This document shows, piece by piece, positions 1-5,434 of a DNA stretch of 23,960 nucleotides (positions are counted from its first letter, which is position 1; every line of letters begins with the position of its first letter). Both the position numbers and the translations under genes were made by a program. A model generated the notes under the pieces. That model saw only the letters and a program-made list of their open reading frames with translations, ran no database searches and was not told the origin of the DNA. Origin of the DNA: Flavobacteriales bacterium (GTDB lineage: Bacteria > Bacteroidota > Bacteroidia > Flavobacteriales > JADGDT01); the NCBI GenBank assembly GCA_023145275.1, contig JAGLEB010000026.1, positions 1-23,960 on the forward strand, read 5' to 3'.

Positions 1-61
1 CGAAGAGAGTTTTTTTCCTTTAGCCAATGAGGATTAGAATTTTAGACACGTTCCATGAAGT

Positions 62-111
62 CTTGATTTTTTTGTTTCGTTTTTTGATCAAGCAAAAAAT
101 GAAAAAACAAA
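62..111. repeat. T-rich/A-rich imperfect inverted repeat
   Basis: CTTGAT at 62-67 is repeated inverted as ATCAAG at 87-92. TTTGTTTCGTTTTTTG (71-86) is matched imperfectly by the complement of 93-111, and TTGATCAA (84-91) is itself a palindrome. It could be a terminator for a gene left of the window or an intergenic repeat element. Low complexity makes chance pairing easy, so this is a weak call. Confidence 0.35.
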
Positions 112-201
112 CTAAAAATTGAATAACGTAATCAACTGACAGTGCGTTCTTTAATTTAATCTTATTTATTTATAGTATTGATTATTAGATGTCGTTCTTA
201 A

Positions 202-236
202 GTGCGAAACTTTAGTAATTAACTAAATTATCGCAC
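202..236. other. Symmetrical two-part hairpin
   Basis: GTGCGA (202-207) pairs with TCGCAC (231-236). After a 3x3 internal loop, TTTAGT (211-216) pairs with ACTAAA (222-227) around a 5-base AATTA loop. No T-run follows on the plus strand, so it is not a standard terminator. It may be part of a structured transcript with the helices at 277-347, or a palindromic protein site. Function unknown. Confidence 0.45.
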
Positions 237-276
237 CAATTGTAATCACCTAAAATTTATTATTGGTCAATAGTAA

Positions 277-347
277 GGTAATGAAAGAGCAGGTTAGGGC
301 CTTACAAGTATTAATATTTTGTAAGTTGTCGCTCTGTGGCGAATACC
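277..347. ncRNA. Candidate structured RNA segment
   Basis: Three helices nest inside one another: GGTA (277-280) with TACC (344-347), AGAGC (286-290) with GCTCT (331-335), and CTTACAA (301-307) with TTGTAAG (319-325). An alternative pairing of GTAAGG (273-278) with CCTTAC (300-305) would compete with the inner helix, as in switching RNAs. No known RNA family was recognised and no promoter is clear. Nested helices can arise by chance in AT-rich DNA, so this is only a candidate. Confidence 0.25.
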
Positions 348-402
348 TATCGTTAAATATATGAAGCAATCAACTGGCCTCAGCTTTATCTTACTATTAT
401 CT

Positions 403-542
403 ACCAGTAACCAGTAACCAGAAACCAGTAACGAGTAACCAGCAACCAGTAACGAGTAACCAGCAACGAGCAACCAGCAACCAGTAACCAGTAACGAGTA
501 ACCAGTAACGAGTAACCAGCAACGAGTAACCAGAAATCAGCA
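403..542. repeat. Heptanucleotide tandem repeat, 20 copies
   Basis: Twenty contiguous 7-base units occupy exactly 140 bases. The consensus is AC(C/G)AG(T/C/A)A. Variation is confined to unit positions 3 and 6, except for the last copy (ATCAGCA), which differs at position 2. A 21-base higher-order block made of ACCAGTA, ACGAGTA and ACCAGCA occurs at 424-444, 445-465 and 501-521. The 7-base period is not a multiple of three and no reading frame spans the array, so it is non-coding. Such arrays change length by slippage or unequal recombination. Confidence 0.95.
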
Positions 543-591
543 AAACTTTGCGTTTTTTTTCATACTTTTATAGTACCCAATACTGTGAAAT

Positions 592-1647
592 ATGAAATTC
601 AATAAAAAACAAAGAGTAGGTTTGTTTGTACTTATTGCGATGATAGGTCTTTTACAATATATAATTGTAGCTGTGGATTTCTCAAGGTTTTATCCATTTG
701 GAGACAGATTAGAGCAAATTCAACTTGTAAATTATTATAATTTCAAGATAGATTCCTTGAATATCATTGAAAATAATAAGAAAACGACTAAGAAATACTT
801 CAAATTCAACCCTAATAAACTTTCATATAAATCGTGGTATTATCTCGGTTTAAATAAGCACGAACTTTATCTTCTAGATTCTTTTAGGGTTTCTAATAGC
901 TTTTCATCATCTCTACAGGTAAAGAACGTACTGAAACTCACAGATTCTTTATTTAGGACCCTAGATACATTGATGTATTTTCCTAGAGACTATAAGAATG
1001 TAGAAAAGTTCGAAACTAAAAAACAGATAAGGTATTATAGGTTCAATCCAAATAAGTTTACAGAAAAGCAATGGCTAGAGTTTGGCTTTTCACCAAAACA
1101 ATCAGAAATAATATGTACATATCGCGATAGAATTGGAGGCTTTAAAGTAAAGTCTGACATTGAAAGAGTATTTGTAATAGATTCTATTAAATACATTGAA
1201 TTGTATCCGTATATAGATATACCTCTTGAAGTTGAAGTAGAGGAACTGAATTTAAATAGTGCTACTACTGCTGACTTTATAAAGGTTCAGGGTGTAGGAG
1301 GTGTTTATTCTAAATTGATAGTTGAGTACAGAGAAAAATTGGGTGGATATAATTCTTTTTACCAGTTAAACGAAATCAATGGTTTAGATAGTTCTGCAAT
1401 TCAAATCATTAGACGCACATTTGTTTTGAATGAAAAATATGATATAGTTAAGCTAAATATAAATTCAGCAAGTTTCGAAGAGCTAAAATCACATCCATAT
1501 ATTAATTATCGACTAGCAAAAGAATTAGTAGGTTTTAGAACTAATTTTCGGGTATTTAAGACCGTTGAAGAAATTAGAAATATTGAAGATATGAGTGATG
1601 CTTATTTTAATAAAATTAAATTATATTTGTCGGTTGATAAAAAATGA
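592..1647 (+). CDS. Membrane-anchored helix-hairpin-helix (ComEA-like) protein
   Basis: This 351-residue protein has one hydrophobic segment at about residues 10-28 after a short basic N terminus, which suggests an inner-membrane anchor with the rest outside the cytoplasm. Four helix-hairpin-helix-like units follow. Two open with an FNPNK motif (near residues 73 and 152). Two open with the ComEA-type LNLNSAT (219) and LNINSAS (288), with a hairpin such as VQGVGGVYSKLIVEYRE. HhH units bind DNA non-specifically in the ComEA family, and DNA uptake or periplasmic DNA binding is the obvious family role, but nothing here proves it. The ATG at 592 gives the anchor directly. The acyl-CoA dehydrogenase starts 40 bases downstream and may be co-transcribed. 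The function in this phylum is poorly known. Confidence 0.85.
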   Translation: MKFNKKQRVGLFVLIAMIGLLQYIIVAVDFSRFYPFGDRLEQIQLVNYYNFKIDSLNIIENNKKTTKKYFKFNPNKLSYKSWYYLGLNKHELYLLDSFRVSNSFSSSLQVKNVLKLTDSLFRTLDTLMYFPRDYKNVEKFETKKQIRYYRFNPNKFTEKQWLEFGFSPKQSEIICTYRDRIGGFKVKSDIERVFVIDSIKYIELYPYIDIPLEVEVEELNLNSATTADFIKVQGVGGVYSKLIVEYREKLGGYNSFYQLNEINGLDSSAIQIIRRTFVLNEKYDIVKLNINSASFEELKSHPYINYRLAKELVGFRTNFRVFKTVEEIRNIEDMSDAYFNKIKLYLSVDKK

Positions 1648-1687
1648 CAGGTTTTAAATTAAAGAGCTGTACCTTAATATAATAGAG

Positions 1688-2833
1688 ATGAATTTCGGAA
1701 AATCAGAAAGTCAAAAGATGATAGCTGAGTCCATTGCTGACTTTGCAAAACAACATATTTTACCATTTCAACGTCAGTGGGACGATAGTCAAGAATTTCC
1801 AATAGACCTATATCGCAAGCTTGGCGAAATGGGATTTATGGGGGTTTTGGTACCTGAAGAGTACGGTGGTTCTGGCTTTGGTTACGACGAGTATATTACT
1901 GTAATCGATGAATTAGCAAAAGCAGATCCTTCAGTTGGTCTTTCTGTAGCTGCTCATAATTCGCTTTGTACAAATCATATATTAACTTTTGGATCAGAAG
2001 AACAAAAGAAAAAGTGGTTGCCAAAATTAGCTATTGGTGAGTGGATAGGTGCTTGGGCATTAACTGAAACTGGTACTGGATCTGATGCTGGTAACATGAG
2101 TTGTGTCGCAAAACTTGATGGAGATGAGTGGGTTATTAACGGAACAAAAAACTTTATAACTCATGGAAAAAGTAGTGATGTAGCTGTTGTGATGACTCGC
2201 ACAGGTGAAAAAGGAGATAAAAGGGGAGCTACTGCAATTGTTGTGGAAAGAGGAACTCCTGGTTTAACTGCTGGGAAGAAAGAGGATAAGCTTGGTATGA
2301 GATCATCGGAAACTACAGAGATGATTTTCGATAATGTTAGAGTCCCAAAGGAGAATGCCTTAGGAGGAATCGGTGAAGGTTTTAAACAAGCACTTTCAAT
2401 ATTAGATGGTGGTAGAATTTCTATTGCGGCACTGTCTCTTGGTATAGCTAAGGGATCTTTTGAGGCTTCATTGAAATATTCTAAAGAGCGTGAGCAATTC
2501 GGTAAACCAATTTCAGCATTCCAAGGAATATCTTTTAAATTAGCTGAGATGGCTACAGAAATTGAAGCATCAGAGCTATTGATTTATAAAGCTGCCTGGC
2601 AGAAAGAGAATAATATAAGTGGGTTTACAACCACATGTGCAATGGCTAAGTATATGACATCTGAAGCTTGTGTACGTATATCATCTGAAGCTGTACAGAT
2701 TCACGGTGGCTATGGATATACAAAAGACTTCCCAGTTGAACGATATTTTAGAGATTCAAAACTTTGTACAATTGGAGAAGGTACAACTGAAATACAGAAA
2801 TTTGTAATTTCAAGACTGCTTTTAAAAGATTAG
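1688..2833 (+). CDS. Acyl-CoA dehydrogenase (short-chain/butyryl type)
   Basis: This 381-residue FAD flavoenzyme matches the usual 380-residue length of short- and branched-chain acyl-CoA dehydrogenases. It catalyses alpha,beta-oxidation of an acyl-CoA to the trans-2-enoyl-CoA and passes electrons to electron-transfer flavoprotein. The family signature WALTETGTGSDAGNMS lies in the middle beta domain (about residues 118-133). The C-terminal helical domain carries GGYGYTKDFPVERYFRD, and IGEGTTEIQ supplies the expected catalytic base, Glu364. All key elements are intact. Substrate chain length cannot be read from sequence; butyryl-, isobutyryl- or isovaleryl-CoA are all possible. No ETF genes are adjacent. 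It follows the HhH gene on the same strand. Confidence 0.95.
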   Translation: MNFGKSESQKMIAESIADFAKQHILPFQRQWDDSQEFPIDLYRKLGEMGFMGVLVPEEYGGSGFGYDEYITVIDELAKADPSVGLSVAAHNSLCTNHILTFGSEEQKKKWLPKLAIGEWIGAWALTETGTGSDAGNMSCVAKLDGDEWVINGTKNFITHGKSSDVAVVMTRTGEKGDKRGATAIVVERGTPGLTAGKKEDKLGMRSSETTEMIFDNVRVPKENALGGIGEGFKQALSILDGGRISIAALSLGIAKGSFEASLKYSKEREQFGKPISAFQGISFKLAEMATEIEASELLIYKAAWQKENNISGFTTTCAMAKYMTSEACVRISSEAVQIHGGYGYTKDFPVERYFRDSKLCTIGEGTTEIQKFVISRLLLKD

Positions 2834-2944
2834 CATATAGTGTTTCTTATAGCTTTGGAGAGAGTTTTATGTATAGTTTACGAAGCTTAAGATGAAAATA
2901 TAACAAAAAGTAAAAAATATAGTGCAGAAATAGTTTTTTTATTA

Positions 2945-2952
2945 TAATTTTG
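2945..2952 (+). promoter_or_regulatory. TAnnTTTG-like box, upstream block
   Basis: TAATTTTG matches the Bacteroidota -7 consensus TAnnTTTG and is followed by CACC, like the stronger box at 3092-3099. No TTTG lies about 19 bases upstream; instead GTGCAG sits at 2923-2928. Either a weak second start for rpsU or a decayed duplicate of the proximal promoter. Confidence 0.4.
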
Positions 2953-2973
2953 CACCACTTTTTTAATAACAGT

Positions 2974-2993
2974 GCAGCATCATTGATGCTTGC
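2974..2993 (+). other. Small hairpin in the rpsU leader region
   Basis: GCAGCATC (2974-2981) pairs with GATGCTTGC (2985-2993) around a 3-base ATT loop, with one bulged base. No T-run follows, so it is not an intrinsic terminator. It overlaps a copy of GTGCAG at 2972-2977. It could be a leader structure or an operator-like palindrome. Confidence 0.35.
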
Positions 2994-3069
2994 CAATTGA
3001 GGGGAGGTTACTTACTAGCGTTTAGAGATATAAAATTATTTAAAATATTAAAAATTTAGGGTGTGCAGT

Positions 3070-3099
3070 TTTGATTAATTGTATTTATTCGTACTTTTG
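3070..3099 (+). promoter_or_regulatory. rpsU promoter (TTTG-N18-TAnnTTTG)
   Basis: TTTG (3070-3073) and TACTTTTG (3092-3099) are 18 bases apart, close to the Bacteroidota primary sigma consensus of about 19. Transcription would begin around 3105, giving an rpsU leader of roughly 105 bases. The bases after the -7 box, CACCCGC, resemble those after the upstream block at 2953. Confidence 0.7.
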
Positions 3100-3212
3100 C
3101 ACCCGCTTACCAAAATAGGTGAGCCTACTTTGTTATACTATATTAGGTGTATAGTGTTATTAAAAGTAAATTATTAAAAAAAATATTATCAAATAAATTA
3201 AACAATAGTAGC

Positions 3213-3407
3213 ATGTTAATTATTCCAATTAAAGAAGGTGAAGCTATCGATAGAGCTTTAAAACGTTTCAAAAGAAAATTCGACAGAACAGGTGCAATGA
3301 AGCAATTACGTAGCCGTAAGCAATTCAATAAACCATCTGTAGTAAAAAGAAAGCAAAACCAAAAAGCAGTTTATGTTCAAGGTTTAAGAACTGCAGAAGA
3401 GAACTAG
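3213..3407 (+). CDS. rpsU: Small ribosomal subunit protein bS21
   Basis: This 64-residue basic protein begins MLIIPIKEGEAIDRALKRF, the usual opening of Bacteroidota bS21, followed by the family's Lys/Arg-rich helices (residues about 15-50). It binds the 30S platform near the 16S 3' end and takes part in initiation and subunit assembly. The ATG at 3213 is chosen because the reading frame upstream to 3147 adds 22 residues with no family similarity. There is no Shine-Dalgarno sequence in front of it. It is transcribed alone: a promoter precedes it at 3070-3099 and a strong terminator follows 25 bases after its stop. bS21 helps recruit mRNA next to the anti-Shine-Dalgarno tail, which matters in a phylum that rarely uses Shine-Dalgarno pairing. 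Confidence 0.95.
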   Translation: MLIIPIKEGEAIDRALKRFKRKFDRTGAMKQLRSRKQFNKPSVVKRKQNQKAVYVQGLRTAEEN

Positions 3408-3432
3408 AATATTTATTCTATATAATATCATT

Positions 3433-3472
3433 AATGGCTGAGAAAATTTTAAATTTACTCAGCCATTTTTTT
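3433..3472 (+). terminator. Intrinsic terminator after rpsU
   Basis: AATGGCTGAG (3433-3442) pairs perfectly with CTCAGCCATT (3458-3467), and a run of seven T residues follows at 3466-3472. The 15-base AT-only loop can pair further. This should isolate rpsU from xerC. Confidence 0.92.
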
Positions 3473-3507
3473 GTGCCTTATATTTTGTTAATTAATGCTT
3501 ATATCAT

Positions 3508-4404
3508 ATGCGGAGTAGTTTTATTGATTATTTAAGGTATGAGAAGCGATACTCTGCGCACACGATTAAAGCATATGAAAAAGATTTAATCGAATTTTAC
3601 GATTATTCCGAGCTTATTCAAGAAGAAAAGGATCCATTAAAATTGAATTTTCAGCAGTTGAGGTACTATTTGGTTTTCCTACAGAATCAAGATTATTCAA
3701 ATAGGACTATAAATAGAAAACTGAGTAGTCTAAAGAGATTCTATAAATTTTTGCTGAGTATTGGGGAAATTGACGATAATCCTAGTGCAAAATTATCGTC
3801 TTTAAAGTTCGAAAATAAAGTTTTAGTACCTTATTCAAAAAAAGAAATGATAAGACTTCTTGATGAAATGTACTATGATGATGATTTTGAAGGAGTAAGG
3901 GATAGACTAATAATAAATGTGTTTTACAGTACTGGTATTCGACTTAGCGAGCTTATGAATCTTCAAGTTTCAAAGGTTGATATAGCTAATTCTCAAATAA
4001 AAGTTTTAGGAAAAAGAAATAAAGAGAGAATAATTCCGTTATCTACTAATCTGATGAATGATATGAAAACATATTTGTCGTATAGAAACGAGTTACAAAT
4101 AATTGAAGATGAGGCAATATTTTTTTTAACAAAAAAAGGTAAACAAACTTATCCAAATCTTGTTTATAGCCGGATAAATTCTTATCTTAGTGAAGTGACA
4201 AAGAAGGTTAAAAAGAGCCCACATATGATTAGGCACACCTTTGCTACACATATGATGGATGCGGGTGCAGATTTGAATTCAATTAAAGAACTTTTAGGAC
4301 ATACTAGTTTAATTGCAACACAAGTTTACACACATTCGTCGTTGGGAAAATTAAAATCAATTGTTAATCATGCCCATCCTAGGGCAATAAAGAGAGATAT
4401 ATGA
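3508..4404 (+). CDS. xerC: Tyrosine recombinase, XerC/XerD family
   Basis: This 298-residue site-specific recombinase has the normal Xer length. Its N-terminal SAM-like core-binding domain covers about residues 1-90 and its catalytic domain about 105-290. All catalytic residues are present: Arg145 in TGIRLSEL, Lys169 in LGKRNKER, His239 and Arg242 in HMIRH, His265 in LLGH and the nucleophile Tyr274 in VYTH. Xer enzymes resolve chromosome dimers at dif during division. The position between rpsU and hpf in a housekeeping block supports a chromosomal role rather than a phage integrase. XerC versus XerD cannot be settled without comparison to the other copy. The stop overlaps the hpf start by four bases (ATGA), so the two are translationally coupled. 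Confidence 0.92.
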   Translation: MRSSFIDYLRYEKRYSAHTIKAYEKDLIEFYDYSELIQEEKDPLKLNFQQLRYYLVFLQNQDYSNRTINRKLSSLKRFYKFLLSIGEIDDNPSAKLSSLKFENKVLVPYSKKEMIRLLDEMYYDDDFEGVRDRLIINVFYSTGIRLSELMNLQVSKVDIANSQIKVLGKRNKERIIPLSTNLMNDMKTYLSYRNELQIIEDEAIFFLTKKGKQTYPNLVYSRINSYLSEVTKKVKKSPHMIRHTFATHMMDAGADLNSIKELLGHTSLIATQVYTHSSLGKLKSIVNHAHPRAIKRDI

Positions 4405-4706
4405 AAGTAAAAGTGCAAGCAGTAGATTTTAAAGTTGATCAGAAGCTAATTGACTTTGTTCAGAAGAAGATGGATAAACTAGATCAGTTTTACGATAAGA
4501 TAGTTGATGGAGGAGTAAGTTTGAAACTTGGGCACAAGAACGAACACAGTAATAAAATTGCTGAGGTATCTGTGAAGGTTCCAGGCGATGTGCTAGTAGT
4601 TAAGAAGCAAACAAAGAGTTTTGAGGAGTCGGTCGATGGCTGTGTAGAATCACTGAAAAGAATGCTTCGAAAAAAGAATGAAAAGGTTAAAGCACACGCA
4701 GTCTAA
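4401..4706 (+). CDS. hpf: Ribosome hibernation promoting factor, short form
   Basis: This 101-residue protein belongs to the HPF/RaiA (YfiA) family. The sequence KVKVQAVDFKVDQKLIDFVQKKMDKLDQF and the later KIAEVSVKVPGDVLVVKKQTKSFEESVD fit the beta-alpha-beta-beta-beta-alpha fold. Short forms lack the dimerisation tail of long HPF. They bind the 30S decoding region in stationary phase and block tRNA and mRNA sites, sparing idle ribosomes. The ATG at 4401 lies inside the xerC stop (ATGA), so it is the second gene of a two-gene unit. A weak hairpin at 4713-4735 and a strong terminator at 4767-4797 end the unit. The C terminus is basic (RKKNEKVKAHAV). Confidence 0.92.
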   Translation: MKVKVQAVDFKVDQKLIDFVQKKMDKLDQFYDKIVDGGVSLKLGHKNEHSNKIAEVSVKVPGDVLVVKKQTKSFEESVDGCVESLKRMLRKKNEKVKAHAV

Positions 4707-4712
4707 AATTTA

Positions 4713-4735
4713 CCTAATTAAAAAAGTGAATTAGG
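4713..4735 (+). other. Weak hairpin after hpf
   Basis: CCTAATT (4713-4719) pairs with AATTAGG (4729-4735) around a 9-base A-rich loop, seven bases after the hpf stop. Only CTTTG follows, and that TTTG doubles as the -33 element of the next promoter. It may protect the hpf mRNA 3' end or slow polymerase before the real terminator. Confidence 0.5.
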
Positions 4736-4736
4736 C

Positions 4737-4767
4737 TTTGGAGTTATAATAAAAGTTTATACATTTG
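4737..4767 (+). promoter_or_regulatory. tRNA-Tyr/tuf operon promoter
   Basis: TTTG (4737-4740), exactly 19 bases, then TACATTTG (4760-4767): a full match to the Bacteroidota TTTG-N19-TAnnTTTG promoter. Transcription should start near 4773-4776, about 85 bases before tRNA-Tyr. The final G of the -7 box is also the first base of the terminator stem at 4767. Confidence 0.8.
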
Positions 4768-4797
4768 CAGTCCGTAAAAAAGCGGGCTGCTTTTTTT
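4767..4797 (+). terminator. Intrinsic terminator of xerC-hpf, overlapping the tRNA promoter
   Basis: GCAGTCCG (4767-4774) pairs with CGGGCTGC (4783-4790), eight pairs including one T-G, with an 8-base loop and seven T residues at 4791-4797. Only transcripts coming from upstream contain the whole left arm. A transcript starting at the promoter's expected start would lack most of it. Confidence 0.85.
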
Positions 4798-4857
4798 ATG
4801 GTTTTTGTAAATGTCTTTTATTTAGATGTTTTAAAATAAAGAATAGTTCATTGAATA

Positions 4858-4940
4858 GGGGAGATACTCAAGCGGCCAACGAGGACAGACTGTAACTCTG
4901 TTGTGATTTCACTTCGAAGGTTCGAATCCTTCTCTCCCCA
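4858..4940 (+). tRNA. tRNA-Tyr (GTA)
   Basis: An 83-base class II tRNA. The acceptor stem GGGGAGA (4858-4864) pairs with TCTCCCC (4933-4939), with discriminator A4940. The anticodon loop reads CTGTAAC with anticodon GTA. A long variable arm and the T-loop TTCGAAT are present. CCA is not encoded. It is the first gene after the promoter at 4737-4767. Confidence 0.97.
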
Positions 4941-5048
4941 CTGAAAAAAACAAAAGTGGCATTGTTTTTATTGGAACAGATGAAAAGTTTACTTTTCTAT
5001 TTGTGTAGATAAAAAGAATGTGCGAGTGAAACGAGTTTGTTTTTCTCA

Positions 5049-5101
5049 GAGATACTACCAAATATCACTGAGCAAAGCGAAGTAATCCTTCTCTCCTCAC
5101 T
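5049..5101 (+). pseudogene. Degenerate tRNA-Tyr remnant
   Basis: The 18 bases at 5084-5101 repeat the tRNA-Tyr 3' end plus two flanking bases (4925-4942), with one difference, C4938 to T5097. The 8 bases GAGATACT at 5049-5056 repeat its 5' part at 4861-4868, and GCGAAG just before the 3' block resembles the variable/T-arm border. The anticodon arm is missing, and at 53 bases against 83 it cannot fold as a tRNA. It is most simply a decayed tandem copy. An attachment-site-like duplication of the tRNA end is the alternative, but no integrase or cargo lies between the copies. Confidence 0.6.
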
Positions 5102-5120
5102 TTGTTACTTAAGTGATAAG

Positions 5121-5142
5121 AATAAAGTTAGTTAGCTTTATT
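5121..5142 (+). other. Spacer hairpin before tRNA-Gly
   Basis: AATAAAG (5121-5127) pairs with CTTTATT (5136-5142) around an 8-base loop, 16 bases before tRNA-Gly. It probably structures the tRNA precursor. A similar hairpin (GGTAAG/CTTATC at 5240-5256, flanked by TATATA arms) lies between tRNA-Gly and tRNA-Thr. Confidence 0.4.
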
Positions 5143-5158
5143 TCTAAACTTAAAAAAT

Positions 5159-5231
5159 GCGAAAGTAGCTCAGTTGGTAGAGCGTCAGCCTTCCAAGCTG
5201 AATGTCGCGAGTTCGAATCTCGTCTTTCGCT
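5159..5231 (+). tRNA. tRNA-Gly (TCC)
   Basis: A 73-base tRNA. The acceptor stem GCGAAAG (5159-5165) pairs with CTTTCGC (5224-5230), with discriminator T5231. The anticodon stem TCAGC/GCTGA encloses the loop CTTCCAA with anticodon TCC. The T-loop is TTCGAAT. CCA is not encoded. Confidence 0.96.
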
Positions 5232-5294
5232 CTATATATGGTAAGATCACCTTATCTATATAAAAAAGATAACAAGTTATTAAATACTTGTGTT

Positions 5295-5366
5295 GCCGGT
5301 GTAGCTCAGGGGTAGAGCGTTTCCTTGGTAAGGAAGAGGCCACGGGTTCAATTCCCGTCGTTGGCT
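5295..5366 (+). tRNA. tRNA-Thr (GGT)
   Basis: A 72-base tRNA. The acceptor stem GCCGGTG (5295-5301) pairs with CGTTGGC (5359-5365), with three G-T pairs, and discriminator T5366. The anticodon stem TTTCC/GGAAG encloses TTGGTAA with anticodon GGT. CCA is not encoded. It lies 68 bases before tuf and is probably on the same transcript. Confidence 0.96.
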
Positions 5367-5434
5367 CGACATAAAGAATTTAATAGATGACTTTATATAT
5401 TAATTAAGAATAATAATTGTAATTTTTTAAAATT

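Larger units (their letters stand above)
1..591. other. Non-coding left flank
   Basis: No convincing coding region is visible on either strand in these 591 bases. The stretch is AT-rich. It contains an imperfect T-rich/A-rich inverted repeat around 62-111, a symmetrical hairpin at 202-236, a nested set of complementary segments at 277-347 and a heptanucleotide tandem array at 403-542. The last 50 bases before the gene at 592 are T-rich, with a TTTG at 547-550, but no clear TAnnTTTG box sits at the right distance, so no promoter is called. The gene upstream of the window is unknown. Confidence 0.7.
2834..3212 (+). other. Intergenic region before rpsU
   Basis: These 379 bases between the acyl-CoA dehydrogenase and rpsU hold no convincing gene. 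There is no obvious terminator after 2833. The stretch contains two promoter-like blocks (2923-2956 and 3063-3103) and a small hairpin at 2974-2993. A frame open from 3147 joins rpsU, but its 22 extra residues are not part of the bS21 family. Confidence 0.7.

Noticed and set aside
403..542. CRISPR-like repetitive array
   Set aside because: Units are 7 bases, contiguous and without spacers; this is a simple tandem repeat, and no cas genes are present.
3147..3212. N-terminal extension of rpsU to an earlier ATG
   Set aside because: The added 22 residues do not belong to the bS21 family, and the predicted start of transcription (about 3105) leaves the ATG at 3213 as the natural start.
3508..4404. 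Phage or island integrase next to tRNA genes
   Set aside because: The product is a normal-length Xer protein between rpsU and hpf, with no cargo genes; the nearby tRNA-Tyr relic is about 140 bases away from its parent with nothing between them.
4941..5048. Small gene between tRNA-Tyr and its relic
   Set aside because: No frame of useful length is open and no start context is seen; it is AT-rich spacer.
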